From: Candidatus Omnitrophota bacterium
GTDB taxonomy: Bacteria; Ratteibacteria; UBA8468; B48-G9; JAFGKM01
Assembly: GCA_023819375.1 (NCBI GenBank)
Contig: JAMWDI010000004.1
Coordinates: 194,190-227,087, forward strand
Direction: 5' to 3'
DNA: 32,898 nt
The translations under genes were made by a program, and so were the position numbers. Under the pieces are notes generated by a model. It had not been told where the DNA came from. It saw nothing but the letters and a program-made list of their open reading frames with translations, and made no database searches. Position 1 is the first letter of the stretch; every line of letters begins with the position of its first letter. Shown in pieces: positions 1 through 9,418 of this stretch.

Positions 1-1625
1 TCATTATCTTTCTCTCTTAAGTTTCTATATCCAAAATATTCAGGACTCATAGATTCACCCTTATATAAATTCGGGTCAATATCTTTATTTGGCTTAAATG
101 CATCTGGAAATAATTTCTGATATAAATCAAGACATGAAAAAAATCTGTAAGATGAGGGGACTGAACCCAAAACAAAACTTATTTTATAATTTTCTTTTGG
201 TCTTATAGCAATCCTTAGTAAATAACTCAAAATTCCTGTGTTTTTATTTAAATATTTGAAAGATGTTTTTTCATATGAAAAATATTGATATGGGTCTCTT
301 CCAAGAATTATTCCAGAATTTTCATCGTATAAGGCAATAAATGGAATCTGATATGGATATAAAGCCCCATAAATTGTTGGTTCATAGATTCTTTCTACAT
401 AATCTTGAGGATTTTTATAAAATTCACATCCATCATAATAAAAAAACTCCTCATTTAAATTACAGGGAAGGTTAAATTTTATCTCAAGTTTTTGAACTTT
501 ATCTTTTTTATTTTCAATAAATATATGCCAAAATATTGCATCTTTTTCTGGTTTTATTTTATTTTCAATTTTTATTTCCTCATTACTCTTTTTTGATATT
601 AAGGAGTTTTTATTTAAATATAAATTTTCTGTTTTTAATGCAACTTCTTTAAAATCTTTGTTTCCATCGAAAACAATAATTGGTTCAATTTTAGTCTTTT
701 GTTTCTCTTTTCTTATAAAATTTTCAATTTCAAGGATTTCAAGTTCTTTATTTAATGAAAGTTTTAAATTGCCTCCTTTAATAAAGACCATATCTTTTTT
801 TATTTCTATAGAAGGTTTTAAATCTGAAACTTTATATAATGGTAAATTCCAGTTGTTTCCAAGTTTATATTCCTTCCACGTTGTAAGAAATTTTTCAATA
901 CTTGGTAAAATATACTCATCTAAAGAAACTTCATGTAAATCATCCCATATAAATGCAAATTCTCCTTCTGATTGTGTTTGCATATAATATCTTATTTTTT
1001 TTATATTTCTTGGATCACCTTCTCCTTTTGTTAGTCCCCCTCTATAAGGAGAAGCAGGATTTACATTGAATGAAAATTCAAGGGGATCGCCTAAACTTCC
1101 CCACATTCCTAAAGTTGCTACATGCCACCAACATACCCAATTATGTCTTGCAACAAGTTTATTATTTATATCATAAAATTCTATTCCAAAATTTGCATGT
1201 TTTGTTCCACCTATTATATCAGGTCCTTCCCATTGTCCTTTTATCGGTCTTATCCAGAATTTAAAATTTTTGCCTTCAAAATTCATAACTTTGTATTCTT
1301 TTTCTACCCATATCATAGGGAATTTACTTTCTTTTATTTTCTTAACTTTCCATTCAATAAGTAATGAACCTTCTCCCTCTTTTTTTAAACCTTTCTCAAT
1401 ATATATTTTTGCATCACTAATCCCTTCTTCATATCCAATCTTAAATCCGTCTATTTTGTCAAAACTCTCTTTAAATAATTCTTCTGAATTTAAACCAAAA
1501 GAAATTAAGAATAAAAATAATAAAAAATTTATTAATTTTTCTCCTCCTTTTGCTCTTTTAATTACTGTTAGATAAGTAATCAGATAAACAAGAAGTTCTA
1601 TTAATATAAATTCTCTACTTTTCAT
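1..1625 (-). CDS. Large secreted hydrolase-like protein, binding-like domain plus catalytic region (partial, runs off window start)
   Basis: The reading frame is open from the ATG at 1625 to the window edge (541 codons), so the C-terminus is missing. The ATG has a good ribosome site (GAGGAG, 5 nt spacing) and overlaps the end of the upstream gene by 11 nt. Residues 6-13 read FILIELLV, a degenerate prepilin leader. After a hydrophilic KRAKGG stretch (itself coded by an AGGAGG sequence) comes a second hydrophobic signal-like segment at about 31-42. A jelly-roll, carbohydrate-binding-like region follows (about 45-200), then a beta-rich domain with YDENSG at 433-438 and an IDP motif near 517. The same YDENSG and IDP order occurs in the 12562-15291 gene, so the two are related. 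The catalytic barrel expected by that comparison lies beyond the edge. Specificity is unknown. The real start might instead be near 1531, but only a non-standard ATA codon is available there. Confidence 0.75.
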   Translation of the reverse strand, partial: MKSREFILIELLVYLITYLTVIKRAKGGEKLINFLLFLFLISFGLNSEELFKESFDKIDGFKIGYEEGISDAKIYIEKGLKKEGEGSLLIEWKVKKIKESKFPMIWVEKEYKVMNFEGKNFKFWIRPIKGQWEGPDIIGGTKHANFGIEFYDINNKLVARHNWVCWWHVATLGMWGSLGDPLEFSFNVNPASPYRGGLTKGEGDPRNIKKIRYYMQTQSEGEFAFIWDDLHEVSLDEYILPSIEKFLTTWKEYKLGNNWNLPLYKVSDLKPSIEIKKDMVFIKGGNLKLSLNKELEILEIENFIRKEKQKTKIEPIIVFDGNKDFKEVALKTENLYLNKNSLISKKSNEEIKIENKIKPEKDAIFWHIFIENKKDKVQKLEIKFNLPCNLNEEFFYYDGCEFYKNPQDYVERIYEPTIYGALYPYQIPFIALYDENSGIILGRDPYQYFSYEKTSFKYLNKNTGILSYLLRIAIRPKENYKISFVLGSVPSSYRFFSCLDLYQKLFPDAFKPNKDIDPNLYKGESMSPEYFGYRNLREKDN

Positions 1626-2679
1626 ATTTTCTCCTCTTTTTTAAATAATTTTCAAGAGCAATTATTCCAAAAAATGTAGATATATCTCTTTGAAAAGGAA
1701 CCCATTTATTATCTTTAAACAATTTTGAATGGTAAAATTGACCATCTTGCAGTTGATTGTCAAGAATAAATCTTAGACATCTTAAACCTGATTCAAGATA
1801 TCTTTTTTCATTAAATAATAAATATGTTTCCAACAATATGATAGCACACATAGCAGTTGCAGTTCCATCATTTCCTTCGCGGTTTTCTAATCTCCATGAA
1901 CCATCTGTTTCAATTCCTGCTGGTATACTTCCATCCCATAATTGTAATCTTAAAATTCTATCAACTGCTCTTATAAGTGGTGGTATTAAATATTTTTCTC
2001 TTAAAAATTTATATGCCATTAAAATTGGATAAGTGAACCAATATAATGTTCTACCAGAAGATGGTTTTATTTCTTTAAAATAGTAATGACCACAATACCA
2101 ATTACCTTCTAAATCTTGATTTTTAATTAAATAATCAATCTGGTCTTTAAAAACTTTTAAATATTTTTCTTCTTTTGTTTCTTCATATAACATCAAAAAA
2201 CTTGCATCATCATGTATTGGTAAAGGATTTATATGTTCCCATTTCTCTATATCAAATAACTGTCCTATTACTCCAGGTGAATGAAGATTTTTAATTATCC
2301 AGTCAGCAGCAAGTTTTGCACTTTTTAAATATTTTTCTTCTTTTGTTTCTTTATAAATTTCTATTATTCCAGAAAGACATTCAAAGATATCACTTGGAGC
2401 AATTTGATTTTTTGATGTATATGCAGGTGTCTCATATGCACCATATAAGGGAGAATTTTTATTAAGATACTGTAAACTTAAAATAAAATCAGCACATCTC
2501 TTTGCTCTCTCAATTAGTATATGTTCTTTTGTCCTTCTGTAAATTGATAAAAGTGCTCTAATGCCTTCTCCATCATGCCATATGAAATCTCCATGAAAAC
2601 AGCCATTTTCTTTCTGTAAGTTCAATACCCATTTTTTTGCTTTTTCAATTGCATTAATAATTTCTTCTTTTTTAATCAT
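1615..2679 (-). CDS. Alpha/alpha-toroid enzyme with six QxxG-type repeats (glycosidase-, lyase- or terpene-cyclase-like fold)
   Basis: 354 aa with no signal peptide, so probably cytoplasmic. Six helical-hairpin repeats can be read at about residues 14-30, 62-82, 124-142, 181-200, 239-256 and 300-318. Most contain a Q-x-x-(D/N/E)-G turn, such as LQKENG, LQLWDG and NQLQDG. This spacing is typical of alpha/alpha toroids, a fold shared by six-hairpin glycosidases, some polysaccharide lyases and squalene-cyclase-like proteins. A conserved-looking HDD lies at 156-158. The location among secreted hydrolases favours a role in oligosaccharide breakdown, but no catalytic signature assigns a family. The start overlaps the upstream gene by 4 nt (ATGA), implying translational coupling. 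Confidence 0.8.
   Translation of the reverse strand: MIKKEEIINAIEKAKKWVLNLQKENGCFHGDFIWHDGEGIRALLSIYRRTKEHILIERAKRCADFILSLQYLNKNSPLYGAYETPAYTSKNQIAPSDIFECLSGIIEIYKETKEEKYLKSAKLAADWIIKNLHSPGVIGQLFDIEKWEHINPLPIHDDASFLMLYEETKEEKYLKVFKDQIDYLIKNQDLEGNWYCGHYYFKEIKPSSGRTLYWFTYPILMAYKFLREKYLIPPLIRAVDRILRLQLWDGSIPAGIETDGSWRLENREGNDGTATAMCAIILLETYLLFNEKRYLESGLRCLRFILDNQLQDGQFYHSKLFKDNKWVPFQRDISTFFGIIALENYLKKRRKYEK
2155..2351. repeat. Perfect 29-nt direct repeat inside the toroid gene
   Basis: Positions 2155-2183 and 2323-2351 are identical on the plus strand, 168 nt (56 codons) apart. On the minus strand both encode the same peptide, ETKEEKYLK, in successive toroid repeats (residues 110-118 and 166-174). 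The identity covers synonymous positions, so this looks like recent duplication or gene conversion rather than only protein-level conservation. Confidence 0.85.
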
Positions 2680-4073
2680 ATTTCTTTTTTTAAACCAGTA
2701 AATTCTCTTGCTATTTTAAATATTTCTCTCTCTTTCTCCTCTGATAAGTTATGAAATGGCTCTTTTTCCAAAAGTTTTTTTGTCTTTTCTTTTGCAATTT
2801 CAAGTTCAAAACCAAATTTTATTTTATCAAAATTAACTATATTAAAAATTTCTGGAAAATACATCTGACTTCTCATATTTTCAACTGTTTCTTTAAGTTC
2901 TAAAAAACTGCCTCCTATACCAACTTTTTCTATTAATTCATAAGAAATTTTCTCTTCATTAACTTCTATACCTTTAAAAAATTGATTTAACATCTCACAT
3001 ATTTCCGCATCTATAACCATTTGTTCAAGACAGCCACAACTTCCAGCAGGTCCTAAAACACCAATTCTAAAACTTACTTTTTTTGTATCATTGACCATTA
3101 AAGAAATCAGAGATGTAAAAACTCTCTGAGATGCTGCCATAATCCCTGGAGTAGGTGCATCTGTATCTCCTAAATGTCCTCCTTCTGGAATAAGTCCATA
3201 AAATCTACAAAAATCAGATATCGCTGCATTCATAATAACTGTTTTTGGATTTGCATAATTTCCGCAACCAGTCCTCATATCCATACAAATTGGATTCCCG
3301 CCATAACTTCTTATTGGTTGGTTGAAAATATAATTTAATATCCAGCCAGAAATAACTTCTGCATTACATAATGTTAATGTTCCTGCAAGAAAAAGTGGAC
3401 CTGTTCCACCAGCAACTGTCATTGGAGTACCAAAATTTACTGTTAGACCCATATTTAATGCTTCATATGCTATCTCAAGAGCATCTTCTGGATATCTTAA
3501 AGGAGAAGAGATAAAACATTGATATCCTGGCTTTTCTCTTCCTGCTATTTCACACATTTCAACAATTGGTTTTAAACTTTCTTTTTTTAATATAGGTGCA
3601 CTTGATGGTTTTATACTTCTTGTTAAAGAAATTGCCCAGCCCCAGATATCCTCATATGGAAAGCAATCCATAGGAAGGAATAGAATACTATTATTATATA
3701 CCTGAGAAAGTTGATTTCCTATCCTTAATGCTTTTTCAGCATCTTGTAATGTCGGTTTTCTTCTTCCCTTTTCTAAATCATAAATATTCGGAGTAAATCC
3801 ACCAACAACACCTTTAATTTCAATTTTTTCAGATATATTTATTTCCCTCTTTGTCTTTCTTATATTTTCAATAACTTCATCAATCAAATCTATAGGAAAT
3901 TTTACTATCTGATTATTAAAGTCAACATTGCATCTTGAACTTAAAAATTTTAAAAATTTCTCATTTGGGATTTTGACACCAATTTCGGAAAGAATCTTCA
4001 CTGAGTAATAATGAATTTTTTCAATTTCTTTTTTACTTAACACTTTATATTCTGCTTTTGGATTGAAAAACAT
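2676..4073 (-). CDS. MttB-superfamily (trimethylamine methyltransferase-like) protein, non-pyrrolysine type
   Basis: 465 aa, near the usual length of COG5598/MttB family proteins. Recognisable features are the N-terminal helical SVKILSEIGVKIP segment (about 29-41), the glycine-rich GTPMTVAGGTGP barrel segment and the late VLGPAGSCGCLEQMVIDAEI segment, which occupies the place of the substrate-pocket region in the family. The frame has no internal TAG, so this is a non-pyrrolysine member. Characterised members of that class demethylate quaternary amines such as glycine betaine and pass the methyl group to a corrinoid protein. No corrinoid protein or methylcobamide:THF methyltransferase gene lies nearby. 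Start chosen at the ATG with AAAGGA upstream; it overlaps the preceding gene by 1 nt (TAATG). Substrate unknown. Confidence 0.88.
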   Translation of the reverse strand: MFFNPKAEYKVLSKKEIEKIHYYSVKILSEIGVKIPNEKFLKFLSSRCNVDFNNQIVKFPIDLIDEVIENIRKTKREINISEKIEIKGVVGGFTPNIYDLEKGRRKPTLQDAEKALRIGNQLSQVYNNSILFLPMDCFPYEDIWGWAISLTRSIKPSSAPILKKESLKPIVEMCEIAGREKPGYQCFISSPLRYPEDALEIAYEALNMGLTVNFGTPMTVAGGTGPLFLAGTLTLCNAEVISGWILNYIFNQPIRSYGGNPICMDMRTGCGNYANPKTVIMNAAISDFCRFYGLIPEGGHLGDTDAPTPGIMAASQRVFTSLISLMVNDTKKVSFRIGVLGPAGSCGCLEQMVIDAEICEMLNQFFKGIEVNEEKISYELIEKVGIGGSFLELKETVENMRSQMYFPEIFNIVNFDKIKFGFELEIAKEKTKKLLEKEPFHNLSEEKEREIFKIAREFTGLKKEI

Positions 4074-4783
4074 TATTCTTCCTTTAATTTAACATTATCA
4101 ACAATCCAGTTTGTTGTATCATAAATATAATTTAAAAATCCAACTTCAAATATTTCAATTTTCTCTGGAATTTCTGGTTTTCCTTCTATATTTAATGAAT
4201 CTTTTAAATCAAATTCAAAATCAAACCATATGTTTTGTTTTAAATCCCATGAACCTGTCTGAACATTTTTTCCAATCCATGATAAAAATGTATAATTATT
4301 AGGTATTATTCCTTCAAATGCATTTAACCTTTCTTTTTCATTATCCCATCCCCAAACTTTTTTTGCTTCCTTTATCAAATTAAATTCTTTTTCTCCAGAA
4401 TGGATAATAAAATAATAAAATCTATAAACTGGTTTTTCTTTTTCAATCGGTTTTCCTTTTAAATAAAATGAAACAAAATATCCATTATATCTTTGTAAAA
4501 ATTTAATTGAAAAACTCACTTTTAATGATTTTTTTGTATCCCATATTATATCCGGATTTATTTTTATCCCAGGAGAAAAGTATTTTGCTTCCTTGGCAGA
4601 AATATTTAAAGCATATTTCCCATCCCTTGCATCTTCAACTATTTTATATTCACATCTTCCATCAATCTTCTCCCATCCTGTTAACTTTCCTTCTTCAAAA
4701 CTACCATAAATATTCAAAATTTCACACTCTTTAGAAAAAATTAAAGTTAAAAGTATAAAAAGAAAAATTAAAATTTTTCTCAT
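4073..4783 (-). CDS. Secreted carbohydrate-binding-like jelly-roll protein
   Basis: 236 aa with a clear signal peptide (MRKILIFLFILLTLIFSKEC; cleavage around 17-19, and the Cys at 20 also makes a lipoprotein-like reading possible). The mature part begins with NIYGSFEEGKLTGW and contains GKYALNISA. That pattern, a stretch of GSFEEG...GW...DGKYAL, is typical of CBM4/CBM22-like and related beta-sandwich binding modules. No catalytic domain is present, so it is probably an auxiliary binding protein for the enzyme encoded just upstream. ATGA overlap (4 nt) with that gene; the GGAGG ribosome site lies inside the upstream coding sequence. Ligand unknown. Confidence 0.72.
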   Translation of the reverse strand: MRKILIFLFILLTLIFSKECEILNIYGSFEEGKLTGWEKIDGRCEYKIVEDARDGKYALNISAKEAKYFSPGIKINPDIIWDTKKSLKVSFSIKFLQRYNGYFVSFYLKGKPIEKEKPVYRFYYFIIHSGEKEFNLIKEAKKVWGWDNEKERLNAFEGIIPNNYTFLSWIGKNVQTGSWDLKQNIWFDFEFDLKDSLNIEGKPEIPEKIEIFEVGFLNYIYDTTNWIVDNVKLKEE

Positions 4784-7053
4784 ATTTCTGCCTCCATTTT
4801 TATTGACTTTAAGTAAAAATTTGTATCATAAATTGTTTCAAAAACATTCTCTCTTTCAAAATAAGATATTTCGATTATATTTCCTTCTTTTTTAATGTAT
4901 GAGATAGGTATTTCCCATCTGTTTTTTATATATTCTTTTTCCCATTTTTTTCTTTCCATTTCTATCCCATTTATCTTAACAATTAATATTCCTCCTTCTG
5001 GATTGAAAGGCATTTTCCCTTCAATTTCTATATTTAATTTTTTTATTTTTGAAAAATTTGGAATGTCAAACTTATATTCTGCTTTTGTTCCATTATATAC
5101 GAGATCACATTCAAGTTTTTCATAACCATTGAGTTTCTTTTCAATTATCATTTTATTTTCTTTTGTTTCAATTTTACATTCTGGGTCTGAAATATAATAT
5201 GGAACTCCTGAATTCTTAAGCCAATCATTTTTCGTTCTTTCTTTTATCTTCTCCATCAATTTATCTATTTTTAAAATATAATTTTTATCAGGTCTTTCAT
5301 TTTCTATCTTTTTAATTATTCCCTCTTCATATATTTTTTCATTTGCTTTTTTAAAATATTCCCAGTAAGGTAAATGGTTTTCCCATATGTTTTTTCCTCT
5401 CTCTGGATTATTCTCACCATAAAGCCATGCTCCTGGTCCTGTTCTTAAAAGATAATAATATTCTTCACCTGCTTTTTCAGGACTATATTGTGGATAACGA
5501 GGATATGTTATATAATCAATACTTGTTAAAAATATTCCTTCATATCCAAGTTTTTCTCTTAAAAATTTCTGTCCTTTTTCCGGCAATTTTTGATTTCCAG
5601 TAAAACCAGTCCAGTAACAGTTATCATCCCAGACAAAAAATGGAATTTCTTTTTTCCCAAGTCCTTTACATATTCCTACCTGCCACCAACTATCTTCTGG
5701 TTTTATATACCAATCATTAAATGGATAAAGTGCAAAAAAAATTTCTTTTTCTTTATGAATTTTATCTCTAAATTTTGAAAGTATTTCTGCTAAATAATCT
5801 TCTAAAAAAATTTTATATTCATCAAGCAATTTCTTTTTTAATAAAAATATTTTCCTTTTCTTTAAATCAACTTTTTCATCTATCCCTCTCCTTTTTAAAA
5901 ACTCATAAAATACAATATCTGAAAAATCAATTCCTCCTCTATAAGGTTCAAGATCTATCATGACTCCATCAAAAATGTCAATATTTTCTTTTTTTTCAAA
6001 ATCAATCAACTCTTTTATTACTTTATAAAATCTATCTTCCCAAAAATTCTCATCAAATAAAGATGGTAAGTTTCTACTCCAATAACTTCTTATATCTCCA
6101 TTCTCATCAATCCACCAATTATATTCTCCAGTTTCAATATTTCCTATATATCCAAGATGTGCACAAACTTTAAGCCCTTTCTTTTTTGCATATAACATTG
6201 CGAGTAAACTTTCCCCATTTAATGAAGGACTTTTTTTATAGGGATAATATCTTAAAACAATCAGATTAAATTTACATTCATCTATCTTATCAATTACTTG
6301 ATAAATATTATGTTTATATTCTGGCCTTCTTTCTATATTTGTTAGCCATCCGCAATAACCTCTTATCCTTTCTTCTTTAATCCAATTTAATTTTTTTGAT
6401 ATATCCATTAATTTATTTATATCGTAAGTATAAACAGAAATTGGAAAGATAGGATTTGGTTTAATTTCTGATAATTTAATTTCTGATAAATCAAATTCTT
6501 CCCATTCTTCCTCTTTATGATACCAGCCACAAAATGTATAATATTGTAAAACTGTTTTTCTATTTCTACATAAATTTATTTTCCATTTATTTTTCTCTGG
6601 ATTGAATTTTAAACTACTTATTGGTAATTTAACTTCAATTACATATCCATCATTTTTAATATCTGTTTTAACTTCACATTTTGAATTCCATTCTGCTATA
6701 CTTGGAGATAGAAATTTATCATATATCTTTCCTAATGTATTTACTATAATCTGAAAATATTCTCCCTTTTTATCTATTTCTGGTTTTATAAATATTTCAA
6801 CTGAGTCGTCATTCCATATCTCTGTATCATTTTCTTTTTTTTCACATTTTATATCTTTAATATTTGGCTCTTTACAATCAAATATAAAATATAAACTTTC
6901 TCCATCTGAATAAATCTTTGCTTTTGTTTCAACTGGTTCTCCTTCTCCTTGCTTTTTTGTAAGATTTAAAATCAAAGGACTATTTATCTTAATTTTTAAT
7001 TGGGCATTTATAAAAAAACTAATTAAAAAAAATATTATTAAAAATTTTTTCAT
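4780..7053 (-). CDS. Secreted hydrolase-like protein: CBM9-like domain, TIM-barrel-like domain and C-terminal beta-sandwich
   Basis: 757 aa from the ATG at 7053, which starts a good signal peptide (MKKFLIIFFLISFFINAQ). An ATG at 7065 would add MSHK but lies inside the pseudopilin gene. Residues about 20-195 resemble a CBM9/DOMON-type module: DGESLYFIFDCKEP, then NDDSVEIFI. Residues about 205-550 look like a (beta/alpha)8 domain with FDGVMIDLEPY; D367 and E369 are the best catalytic candidates. The C-terminal 150 or so residues form another beta-rich domain. The IDxE strand is shared with the 7752-9404 and 18815-19891 proteins. Tightly follows a pseudopilin gene. Substrate unknown; a glycosidase is the natural inference. 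Confidence 0.75.
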   Translation of the reverse strand: MKKFLIIFFLISFFINAQLKIKINSPLILNLTKKQGEGEPVETKAKIYSDGESLYFIFDCKEPNIKDIKCEKKENDTEIWNDDSVEIFIKPEIDKKGEYFQIIVNTLGKIYDKFLSPSIAEWNSKCEVKTDIKNDGYVIEVKLPISSLKFNPEKNKWKINLCRNRKTVLQYYTFCGWYHKEEEWEEFDLSEIKLSEIKPNPIFPISVYTYDINKLMDISKKLNWIKEERIRGYCGWLTNIERRPEYKHNIYQVIDKIDECKFNLIVLRYYPYKKSPSLNGESLLAMLYAKKKGLKVCAHLGYIGNIETGEYNWWIDENGDIRSYWSRNLPSLFDENFWEDRFYKVIKELIDFEKKENIDIFDGVMIDLEPYRGGIDFSDIVFYEFLKRRGIDEKVDLKKRKIFLLKKKLLDEYKIFLEDYLAEILSKFRDKIHKEKEIFFALYPFNDWYIKPEDSWWQVGICKGLGKKEIPFFVWDDNCYWTGFTGNQKLPEKGQKFLREKLGYEGIFLTSIDYITYPRYPQYSPEKAGEEYYYLLRTGPGAWLYGENNPERGKNIWENHLPYWEYFKKANEKIYEEGIIKKIENERPDKNYILKIDKLMEKIKERTKNDWLKNSGVPYYISDPECKIETKENKMIIEKKLNGYEKLECDLVYNGTKAEYKFDIPNFSKIKKLNIEIEGKMPFNPEGGILIVKINGIEMERKKWEKEYIKNRWEIPISYIKKEGNIIEISYFERENVFETIYDTNFYLKSIKMEAEI
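6460..6489. repeat. 15-nt perfect tandem duplication in frame
   Basis: TTTAATTTCTGATAA occurs twice back to back (6460-6474 and 6475-6489). On the minus strand it encodes LSEIK twice at the junction between the CBM9-like domain and the barrel of the 4780-7053 gene. It is in frame and looks like a slippage event in a linker. Confidence 0.85.
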
Positions 7054-7054
7054 T

Positions 7055-7747
7055 TTATGGCTCATGTGTATAATCTCTTTTACTCATATCATAGTAGTAA
7101 TATTGAGGGTCTGGTCTTCCATCTGTATTAGGTGATACTTTTACCCAATCCCTTGTCTCCCATACTCTTACACTTCCATCAGCCCAAACAGCATTTATTC
7201 TTTTCCCTCTTGGAAGTTCTCTGTAATCACTATATGGTTTACCTGGCTCATGAAATTGACCATATTCATAAAGTATAATTGTTTTACTTGGAAATTTTAA
7301 TCTTTGAATGGGAACCTGTTGCCAGTCTTGTGTAAGTCTTGCATTTACATACTGGCATGTCCCCATATATGAATAATAATAAGCATAGGATTTCCCTAAA
7401 CCTGCTAAATAAGGACTTTTTCTCCATGAAGGACAAAGCCACACATCATTTGGATATTTTTTACCAACATATGGGTCAATTCCTGTAAAATAAATCCTTC
7501 CCAGTGCCTTAAAATGAAAAACACTGTATTGACCACTTTTATAATAATAACAACTTGGTAAATATCCATTATAGTCCTCTGCATACTGTAAAATAGCAAG
7601 TCCAAGTTGTTTTAAATTGCTCATACAAACTGCTTGTCTTGCTCTTTCACGTGCTATACTTAAAGCAGAAAATAGCATCGCAGCAAGAATAGCGATTACA
7701 GCAATCACTACCAACAACTCTATTAACGTAAACCCTTTCCTTCTCAT
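7055..7747 (-). CDS. Prepilin-like secreted protein (pseudopilin family), degenerate C-terminal motif
   Basis: 230 aa. The leader MRRKG is followed by [20 protein letters not shown]: a type IV prepilin/pseudopilin signal with the peptidase site after Gly5 and Glu at mature position 5. A conserved [22 protein letters not shown] helix follows, then a variable Tyr-rich, probably globular domain. Near the C-terminus [13 protein letters not shown] matches the end of the H-X9-DG motif, but the His is missing. The protein ends close to the start of the CBM9-like hydrolase gene, which follows directly. The start is fixed by an AAAGGAGGTGA ribosome site (7752-7762), inside which lies the stop codon of the upstream hydrolase gene. 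Such proteins are often numerous in PVC genomes; the role of this one is unknown. Confidence 0.9.
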   Translation of the reverse strand: MRRKGFTLIELLVVIAVIAILAAMLFSALSIARERARQAVCMSNLKQLGLAILQYAEDYNGYLPSCYYYKSGQYSVFHFKALGRIYFTGIDPYVGKKYPNDVWLCPSWRKSPYLAGLGKSYAYYYSYMGTCQYVNARLTQDWQQVPIQRLKFPSKTIILYEYGQFHEPGKPYSDYRELPRGKRINAVWADGSVRVWETRDWVKVSPNTDGRPDPQYYYYDMSKRDYTHEP

Positions 7748-7751
7748 AATA

Positions 7752-7762
7752 TCACCTCCTTT
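7752..7762 (-). promoter_or_regulatory. Ribosome binding site containing the upstream stop codon
   Basis: AAAGGAGGTGA, read on the minus strand, is a near-perfect anti-16S match. Its last three bases are the TGA stop of the upstream hydrolase gene, 4 nt before the ATG of the pseudopilin at 7747. Termination and re-initiation are therefore probably coupled. Confidence 0.8.
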
Positions 7763-9404
7763 CTTTAAAAATTTTTATCTTCTGCCATATACCACCATAA
7801 TTTGAACTATCAAATACTTTAATCACTATCTTATTTTTCCCTTCTCTAAGTTTTCCAGTTATATCTATTTTAAAAGGTATATTCCATCCAGTTTCTCCAA
7901 TATCATGTTCTCCTACAAAAATACCATTTATCCATACTTTACAACTTTCATCAACAGCACCAAATACAAGATATAAATTTTTATCTAAAATATCTTTGTT
8001 TACTTCAAATTCTCCTCTATACCATGCATATCCATCATAGTTTATTCCAAAATCTTCCCACCATTGCGCTATTTTTATATCTCTCCAGTTTTTATCATCA
8101 AAATCCTCTTTAAAATATCCTTCCTTCTCTCCTTTATTCTCTTTATCAGTAATGAATTTCCATCCATCAATTGGCAAATCCATTATAAATTCAAATTTAT
8201 TATAATATTCCTTAAAAACATTCTCTTCTTTGTATCTTGGATTCCTATTTATATACTCTTCTGTTTTTAAAGTTGGTTCCCACTTACCTATTAAATATTG
8301 TTTTTCTCTTTTTACTTCTTTCTCTTTCCAGTTTTTCCTCTTTACATTTCTAAAAGCATTTAAATATTCTTCAGGTATATTTGGACTTCTAAAAAATTTT
8401 GCTTTCTGTGAATATATCCATACATACTCATCTGCATATTTTAAAGCATATCCAAGAGAGTTCTCCCATTCTTCTGGTGTAAAGTAGTTATTTTCAAAAT
8501 CCTTTGTATCCCATACACTTCTATTATCAATCCATAAACCATATCCCATCTTTACTTGTTTTTTAAATTTATCTGGATATTTTGTTATCTTAATTCCTTC
8601 TTCAATTACCATTTTTTTTGCCTCTTTAAAACTTGCTTCATTTTTGTATCCATAACTTGGTTCATATCCATTATAAAAAATTGTCCTTCTATCAGATGCA
8701 GATAACATTCCTTCAAGATATGGAAAGAGTAACCCATAAAAAGCGTTTTTTAAATCACCTTTGTATTTCTTCATCTCATTTAAAATACATTCCCAACTGT
8801 AATAAAAATAAATCTTTATATTTGGAAAAATCTTATTTATTCTTTTTATTGTTTCTTGGCCCCTTTCAAATGCTTTTTGACAATACTCTTCCCAACTTTT
8901 ATCAAGATATTTTTCTTTATGAAATGGATAATGAAATAGATTATAATTATATGCTTCAAAATCAATTATTAAACCAACTGCTTTTATTTCTTTTGCTATC
9001 TTTGTAATAACTTCAATATTATTCAAAAATATATCCCATCTTTCATCATCAAACCAGGTAAGCCCTTCTGAATATCCACAATTTGGTTGAATTGTTAAAA
9101 ATATATCCTTTAAGTTCTTAAATTTTACATCCTTCATATCTTCTATCGCTTCTTTGAAATCTTCAAATTTAAACTTTCTCTTTCCCCCTAAGTTCCAACC
9201 CAAATCATTTCCTGTATATATAGGACCCTTTCTATCTATAGTAATTCTTAAACTGAACCCATCAATTGGAACTTTATCCATCTCTTTCCAGTTTTCTTTC
9301 ACAAATTCAGTTGTTGGGCTATCCCATCCAGAATATATTATTTTTTTATCATAAGAAAATAGAAAAATAACCCACATTATTAAAAATAAAATTGCTTTTT
9401 TCAT
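7752..9404 (-). CDS. Secreted TIM-barrel-like hydrolase with C-terminal galactose-binding-like jelly roll
   Basis: 550 aa from the ATG at 9404, chosen because AAAAAGGAGGGAAACA precedes it and it opens a signal peptide ([17 protein letters not shown]). An earlier ATG at 9431 lacks this. Residues about 18-360 form the region shared with the 18815-19891 protein: [32 protein letters not shown] (D148, E150), GYGLWIDN and EYVWIYSQ. The last 150 residues (from about DGWKF) resemble the sugar-binding jelly roll of GH2-type enzymes, with [21 protein letters not shown] and GKNKIVIKV. The fold is presumed; the reaction is unknown. It follows a pseudopilin gene with only a ribosome-site gap. Confidence 0.77.
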   Translation of the reverse strand: MKKAILFLIMWVIFLFSYDKKIIYSGWDSPTTEFVKENWKEMDKVPIDGFSLRITIDRKGPIYTGNDLGWNLGGKRKFKFEDFKEAIEDMKDVKFKNLKDIFLTIQPNCGYSEGLTWFDDERWDIFLNNIEVITKIAKEIKAVGLIIDFEAYNYNLFHYPFHKEKYLDKSWEEYCQKAFERGQETIKRINKIFPNIKIYFYYSWECILNEMKKYKGDLKNAFYGLLFPYLEGMLSASDRRTIFYNGYEPSYGYKNEASFKEAKKMVIEEGIKITKYPDKFKKQVKMGYGLWIDNRSVWDTKDFENNYFTPEEWENSLGYALKYADEYVWIYSQKAKFFRSPNIPEEYLNAFRNVKRKNWKEKEVKREKQYLIGKWEPTLKTEEYINRNPRYKEENVFKEYYNKFEFIMDLPIDGWKFITDKENKGEKEGYFKEDFDDKNWRDIKIAQWWEDFGINYDGYAWYRGEFEVNKDILDKNLYLVFGAVDESCKVWINGIFVGEHDIGETGWNIPFKIDITGKLREGKNKIVIKVFDSSNYGGIWQKIKIFKERR

Positions 9405-9418
9405 TGTTTCCCTCCTTT

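Noticed and set aside
2676-4073. Pyrrolysine (TAG readthrough) in the MttB-family gene
   Set aside because: The frame is continuous with no internal TAG and ends normally, so it is a non-pyrrolysine member.
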